DNA of 64,000 bases from the NCBI GenBank assembly GCA_008933805.1, contig WBUH01000006.1:124001-188000 (forward strand), written 5' to 3'. The notes beneath the pieces were generated by a model, which did not search any database, was not told where the DNA came from, and saw only the letters and a program-made list of their open reading frames with translations. Within the stretch, counting starts at the first letter, position 1. Each line of letters opens with the position of its first letter. The position numbers and the translations under genes are program-made. The DNA is from Bacteroidota bacterium. Its GTDB lineage: Bacteria > Bacteroidota > Bacteroidia > UBA8524. This document shows, in pieces, positions 60,842 to 64,000 of this stretch.

Positions 60842-60866
60842 AAAAAGCCCCGAACAGGGGCTTTTT
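60842..60866 (+). terminator. rho-independent terminator between the two DUF2723 genes
   Basis: Perfect ten-base arms AAAAAGCCCC and GGGGCTTTTT with loop GAACA; the T-run is part of the next gene's -33 region. Confidence 0.85.
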
Positions 60867-60896
60867 GCGTTATAAGCAAGGTATTTACTACTTTTG
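60865..60896 (+). promoter_or_regulatory. promoter of the second DUF2723 gene
   Basis: TTG at 60865-60867 and TACTTTTG at 60889-60896, spacer 21 bases. The -7 element ends four bases before GTG 60901, so the transcript is probably leaderless. Confidence 0.55.
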
Positions 60897-60900
60897 ATGC

Positions 60901-63885
60901 GTGGTAAATTTTTCCCGCACCAACAACATCATTGGCTGGCTACTTTTTTTTGCCGCCCTGCTGGTTTATGCCCTTACCCTTGAGCCGTATGTTAGCTACT
61001 GGGATTGCGGGGAATTTATTGCGGCCTCATACAAGCTGCAAGTGGTACACCCGCCCGGCGCACCGCTTTTCCAAATGCTGGGCAGGTTGTTTAGCCTGCT
61101 ATCGTTCGGCGATGAAACCCGCGTAGCTTTTTGGGTTAATATGCTTAGTGCAACATCAAGTGCGTTTTGCGTAATGTTTACCTACTTTATCACCATTCGT
61201 ATTGCCCAAAAACTGATTAATCCCGCCCAATTACCCATTACAAAAAACAAAGCCATTGTGCTGTGGGGCAGTGGCATCATTGCTGCGCTTACCCTCACCT
61301 TTAGCGACACCTTTTGGTTCTCAGCTGTTGAAGCCGAAGTATATGCCCTTTCCTCTTTTTTTACCATGCTGGTGTTTTGGGCAGCCCTTAAATACGACGA
61401 TTCGCAAGACAACAAGACCCAATGGTTGCTGTTTATCGCCTTTGCTGTAGGGTTATCCATAGGTGTGCACCTGCTCAACCTGCTGGTAGTTCCTGCCGTT
61501 GTATTAGTAATTGTGATGAGCGGAAAACCCTTTCAATGGTTGCGTTTACTGTGGGGCAGTGCATTAGGAGTGGCACTACTTCTTTTCATTCAGTTTATTG
61601 TTATTCCCAAATTGCCGCAATGGGCAGCCGACACCGACCGTTGGATGGTAAACGGTTTCGGGGCTTCTTACGGGATGGGCATTATATTGTTTTTTACCGC
61701 CCTGTTAATCATTGTAACCACCCTGCTGTTTATCAGCCATAAGAAACAGTGGGCAGCAGCGCAAATTGGGCTGTTGTGTGTGGTGTTTATACTGATTGGA
61801 TACTCTTCGTACCTTATGGTGCCTATTCGTGCCGCTGCCAAGCCTCCGGTAAATATCAACGCACCTGCTGATGCCTATTCGTTTCTCTCCTACCTGAACC
61901 GCGACCAGTATGGCAGCCGTTCACTATTGCACGGGCCGTATTTTAACGCCCCTATAAAAGACTTTACACTGGGCAAAGAGGCATGGAGGCCTTCGGGGGG
62001 CAAATACGAGGTTACAGGCCGCGAAAATGAATATAAGTTTGACCCCGCCTATACTACCTTCTTCCCCCGAATGGGAAATGCCTTCGACGGTTCAAGCCAA
62101 ACAGGTTACATAGGCTGGACAGGTGTTGACCCGTCAAAGCCGCCGACCTTCGACAAGAACCTTGAGTTCTTTTTCAAGTACCAAGTATTGCACATGTATG
62201 TGCGCTACCATCTTTGGAACTTTTCAGGTCGACAAAATAACCGTCAAGGACACGGGAACGCGGTGCACGGAAACGGCGTAAGCGGCATTAGCATTCTTGA
62301 TGAAACCATTTCTGCCCCCGAAGAAAACCTGCCCGCCATCCTTGCACAAAACAAAGGGCGCAATTTTTATTATTTATTACCACTACTATTAGGGTTGGCG
62401 GGATTGCTATACCACGCTTCGCCCAAAAACTACGGGTTTTGGCCGTTGTTTTTATTGTTTCTGTTCACAGGCTTTTTCCTTTGTTTGTACCTCAACATTC
62501 CTCCCTTTGAGCCACGTGAACGAGACTACGTGTTTGTGGGGTCGTTTCAGGTATTTAGTATTTGGGTAGGATTGGGCGCGCTGTGGCTGGCACAAACATT
62601 ACAGCGCCGAATACCCAAAGGAATATGGATAGGGTTAATAGCAGCATTTTTAGCGGCTCCGTGTTTAATGGCTGCCCAAAACTGGGACGACCACGACCGC
62701 AGCGGACGCAGCTTTACCCGCGATTTTGCCCGAAACTACCTGCAAAGCTTGGCTCCCAATGCTGTTTTGTTTGTGTACGGTGATAACGATACCTACCCGT
62801 TGTGGTACTTGCAAAACGTAGAAGGAGTGCGCCCCGATGTTCGCGTAGTAAACGCAAATCTTTTGAACACCGATTGGGCGGCAGCCGAGTTGACGGAAAA
62901 GAAATACGACTCAGAACCCCTGAAACTTTCCATTTCGCCTGATAAATATGTGTACGACCAGTTTGAGTTGGTGAAGATAGAAAACACAGGCAACGCGATG
63001 GAGCTTGAAAAAGCATTGGCATTGCTGGCTGCACCCCCTTCGGAAAAGAACAGGCACAAATACAATAACGGACGCGAGAGAAGCAAACTGTCGGCATCGG
63101 GAGTGTATCTCAACATTCCCCGTGAAAATGCAATCGGTATGATAGCCCCAACCGATACGATGTACAGGGTGGCTCGTTTTGAAGTTCCGTTAAGTTCTTC
63201 GGCGTTGTTTAGGGCTGAATTGTTGTTGTTGGACGTGATAGCCAATAACTTTTTAGAGAGGCCTATTTATTTCGCATCTCAAAGCGAGGCAGAAAACCTG
63301 AAACAACTGAACCGATATTTGCGTTTAGAAGGACTGGCTTACCGATTGGCACCCCTTCAATATCCCGATAGTGTAGGCTATTTCAATCGCCTTAACTCCC
63401 GCCAAATGTCAGGCATTTTAAAAGATTTTCAGCTAAACGGGTATAACAACCCGAAACTATATACCGACCCTGATGCCCTTTCGGCAGCGTTTCATTACAG
63501 AAACCTGTATTCCCTGACGGCTGAAAAGCTGATGGCCGAAGGAGATACAAGTACAGCCGGCCTTCTTGCCTCAAAATGTAACCAAGCATTTCCTTGTGCG
63601 ATTGTGGATTACAAACACCCCGCGACGGCTATTAACTTTATTAAAGCAATGAGCAGGGGTGGTTATCAAAAAGAGGCCGAGCAATTGATTACGGATTTTA
63701 CTACCCAACTGATGCAAAAGACGGTGTATTATAATAGCTTAAAAGGTGGAATTGCAGATTACGAGGGCAGAACAGAAACCGAAAAAGCGGTAAAAACACT
63801 TGGCGACTTAAAAGCGTTGTTGTTGCAACTAAACCAACCACAAAAGGCGGCAGAGATTGAAAAGTTTTTAGGGTTTTACAAATAA
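60901..63885 (+). CDS. DUF2723 (TMEM260-like) membrane glycosyltransferase, copy 2
   Basis: A 994-residue paralogue of the gene before it, alignable over its whole length (YVSYWDCGEFIAASYKLQVV, HPPGAPLF, TFSDTFWFSAVEAEVYA, QNWDDHDRSGRSFTRDFARN, VYGDNDTYPLWYLQNVEG). The start appears to be GTG 60901: it matches the paralogue's N-terminus (SRTNNIIGWLLFFAAL against KKINNIFGWLSFVAAF), and an ATG four bases upstream is out of frame. It has its own promoter after a terminator, so the pair can be expressed separately. Substrates of the two may differ. Confidence 0.87.
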   Translation: MVNFSRTNNIIGWLLFFAALLVYALTLEPYVSYWDCGEFIAASYKLQVVHPPGAPLFQMLGRLFSLLSFGDETRVAFWVNMLSATSSAFCVMFTYFITIRIAQKLINPAQLPITKNKAIVLWGSGIIAALTLTFSDTFWFSAVEAEVYALSSFFTMLVFWAALKYDDSQDNKTQWLLFIAFAVGLSIGVHLLNLLVVPAVVLVIVMSGKPFQWLRLLWGSALGVALLLFIQFIVIPKLPQWAADTDRWMVNGFGASYGMGIILFFTALLIIVTTLLFISHKKQWAAAQIGLLCVVFILIGYSSYLMVPIRAAAKPPVNINAPADAYSFLSYLNRDQYGSRSLLHGPYFNAPIKDFTLGKEAWRPSGGKYEVTGRENEYKFDPAYTTFFPRMGNAFDGSSQTGYIGWTGVDPSKPPTFDKNLEFFFKYQVLHMYVRYHLWNFSGRQNNRQGHGNAVHGNGVSGISILDETISAPEENLPAILAQNKGRNFYYLLPLLLGLAGLLYHASPKNYGFWPLFLLFLFTGFFLCLYLNIPPFEPRERDYVFVGSFQVFSIWVGLGALWLAQTLQRRIPKGIWIGLIAAFLAAPCLMAAQNWDDHDRSGRSFTRDFARNYLQSLAPNAVLFVYGDNDTYPLWYLQNVEGVRPDVRVVNANLLNTDWAAAELTEKKYDSEPLKLSISPDKYVYDQFELVKIENTGNAMELEKALALLAAPPSEKNRHKYNNGRERSKLSASGVYLNIPRENAIGMIAPTDTMYRVARFEVPLSSSALFRAELLLLDVIANNFLERPIYFASQSEAENLKQLNRYLRLEGLAYRLAPLQYPDSVGYFNRLNSRQMSGILKDFQLNGYNNPKLYTDPDALSAAFHYRNLYSLTAEKLMAEGDTSTAGLLASKCNQAFPCAIVDYKHPATAINFIKAMSRGGYQKEAEQLITDFTTQLMQKTVYYNSLKGGIADYEGRTETEKAVKTLGDLKALLLQLNQPQKAAEIEKFLGFYK

Positions 63886-63944
63886 CCTGATTTCATTGCT
63901 TTTACCTTTTAGAGCGAAGTAGTATATTGTTTATCCAAAGCTCG

Positions 63945-63964
63945 CCCCTGAGCCCGCCGAAGGG
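63945..63964. repeat. CTGAGCCxGxCGAAGG-type dispersed repeat word
   Basis: CCCCTGAGCCCGCCGAAGGG resembles the short intergenic repeat CTGAGCCTGTCGAAGG found in many bacterial genomes. It stands alone in the 115-base tail after the second DUF2723 gene, where no gene was seen. Confidence 0.4.
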
Positions 63965-64000
63965 AACAGTCGTTTGTCTAATACTTTAAATTAAACCCTG

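Noticed and set aside
61422-61742. Open frames of 60-130 codons in alternative frames within the large genes (such as this one in the second DUF2723 gene)
   Set aside because: They show no domain, start signal or codon bias of their own and lie in frames opposed to well supported genes.
62509-62518. Other CACGTG words (for example GCCACGTGAA here, also near 8323, 31569 and 57407) as parS sites
   Set aside because: The flanking bases do not match the 16-base parS consensus beyond the central six to eight.

Overview
The window looks like chromosomal DNA of a non-pathogen-like Bacteroidota (Bacteroidetes) bacterium, probably a free-living Flavobacteriia/Sphingobacteriia-grade lineage or an assembled metagenomic genome. 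Reasons: secreted proteins with type IX secretion (T9SS) C-terminal sorting domains of both A and B type, a SusC-like TonB receptor with a carboxypeptidase-like N-domain, bacillithiol synthesis (BshA), DUF4290 next to MurA, DUF2723 glycosyltransferases, a LytTR regulator, and many promoters of the Bacteroidota form TAnnTTTG. No rRNA, tRNA, CRISPR array, transposase or phage gene was seen.

Layout. 0-9.3 kb: a partial GNAT acetyltransferase, an AraC-type regulator, a methyltransferase, a GxxExxY gene set between inverted repeats, a GT-C plus GT2 glycosyltransferase pair, an unknown membrane protein, a UbiA-like protein, and an LpxH-like phosphatase overlapping a glycosyltransferase. 9.4-14.4 kb (minus strand): thioredoxin-like protein, murA with its DUF4290 partner, a LytTR response regulator, bshA. 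14.5-20 kb: tadA, an orphan pdeM-like gene and three tandem secreted paralogues with sorting domains. 20-27 kb: small acetyltransferase, SGNH hydrolase, small membrane protein, then lutB-like and two amidohydrolase genes in an overlapping operon. 27.4-28.7 kb: an RNA pseudouridine synthase with a Gly/Arg/Asn-rich head.

28.8-38.4 kb carries an M16 peptidase pair, a T9SS type B protein, ybeY, mnmG, an Ig-like lipoprotein and pheS. One exact parS 16-mer and three near-matches lie at 29.96, 33.33, 33.49 and 36.58 kb. A 417-base AT-rich gap with DnaA-box-like words follows at 37.0-37.4 kb. I infer a centromere region and a candidate replication origin.

38.5-46.0 kb is the strongest candidate for an undescribed system: an operon of two exported caspase-like proteins (one with DUF4384, one with TPRs), a CHASE2 membrane protein without an output domain, and an exported FecR-like protein. 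It reads as an envelope sensing and proteolysis module.

46-50 kb holds two RNA methyltransferases, an acyl-CoA dehydrogenase-like flavoprotein and a 2OG-Fe(II) oxygenase. 50.3-56.7 kb is a TonB receptor followed by a large, internally duplicated T9SS protein with optimal codon use. 57-63.9 kb has a methyltransferase and two tandem DUF2723 membrane glycosyltransferases. Gaps at 12.1-12.4 and 27.1-27.4 kb contain dispersed palindromic repeats, including a 53-base unit shared in inverted orientation.
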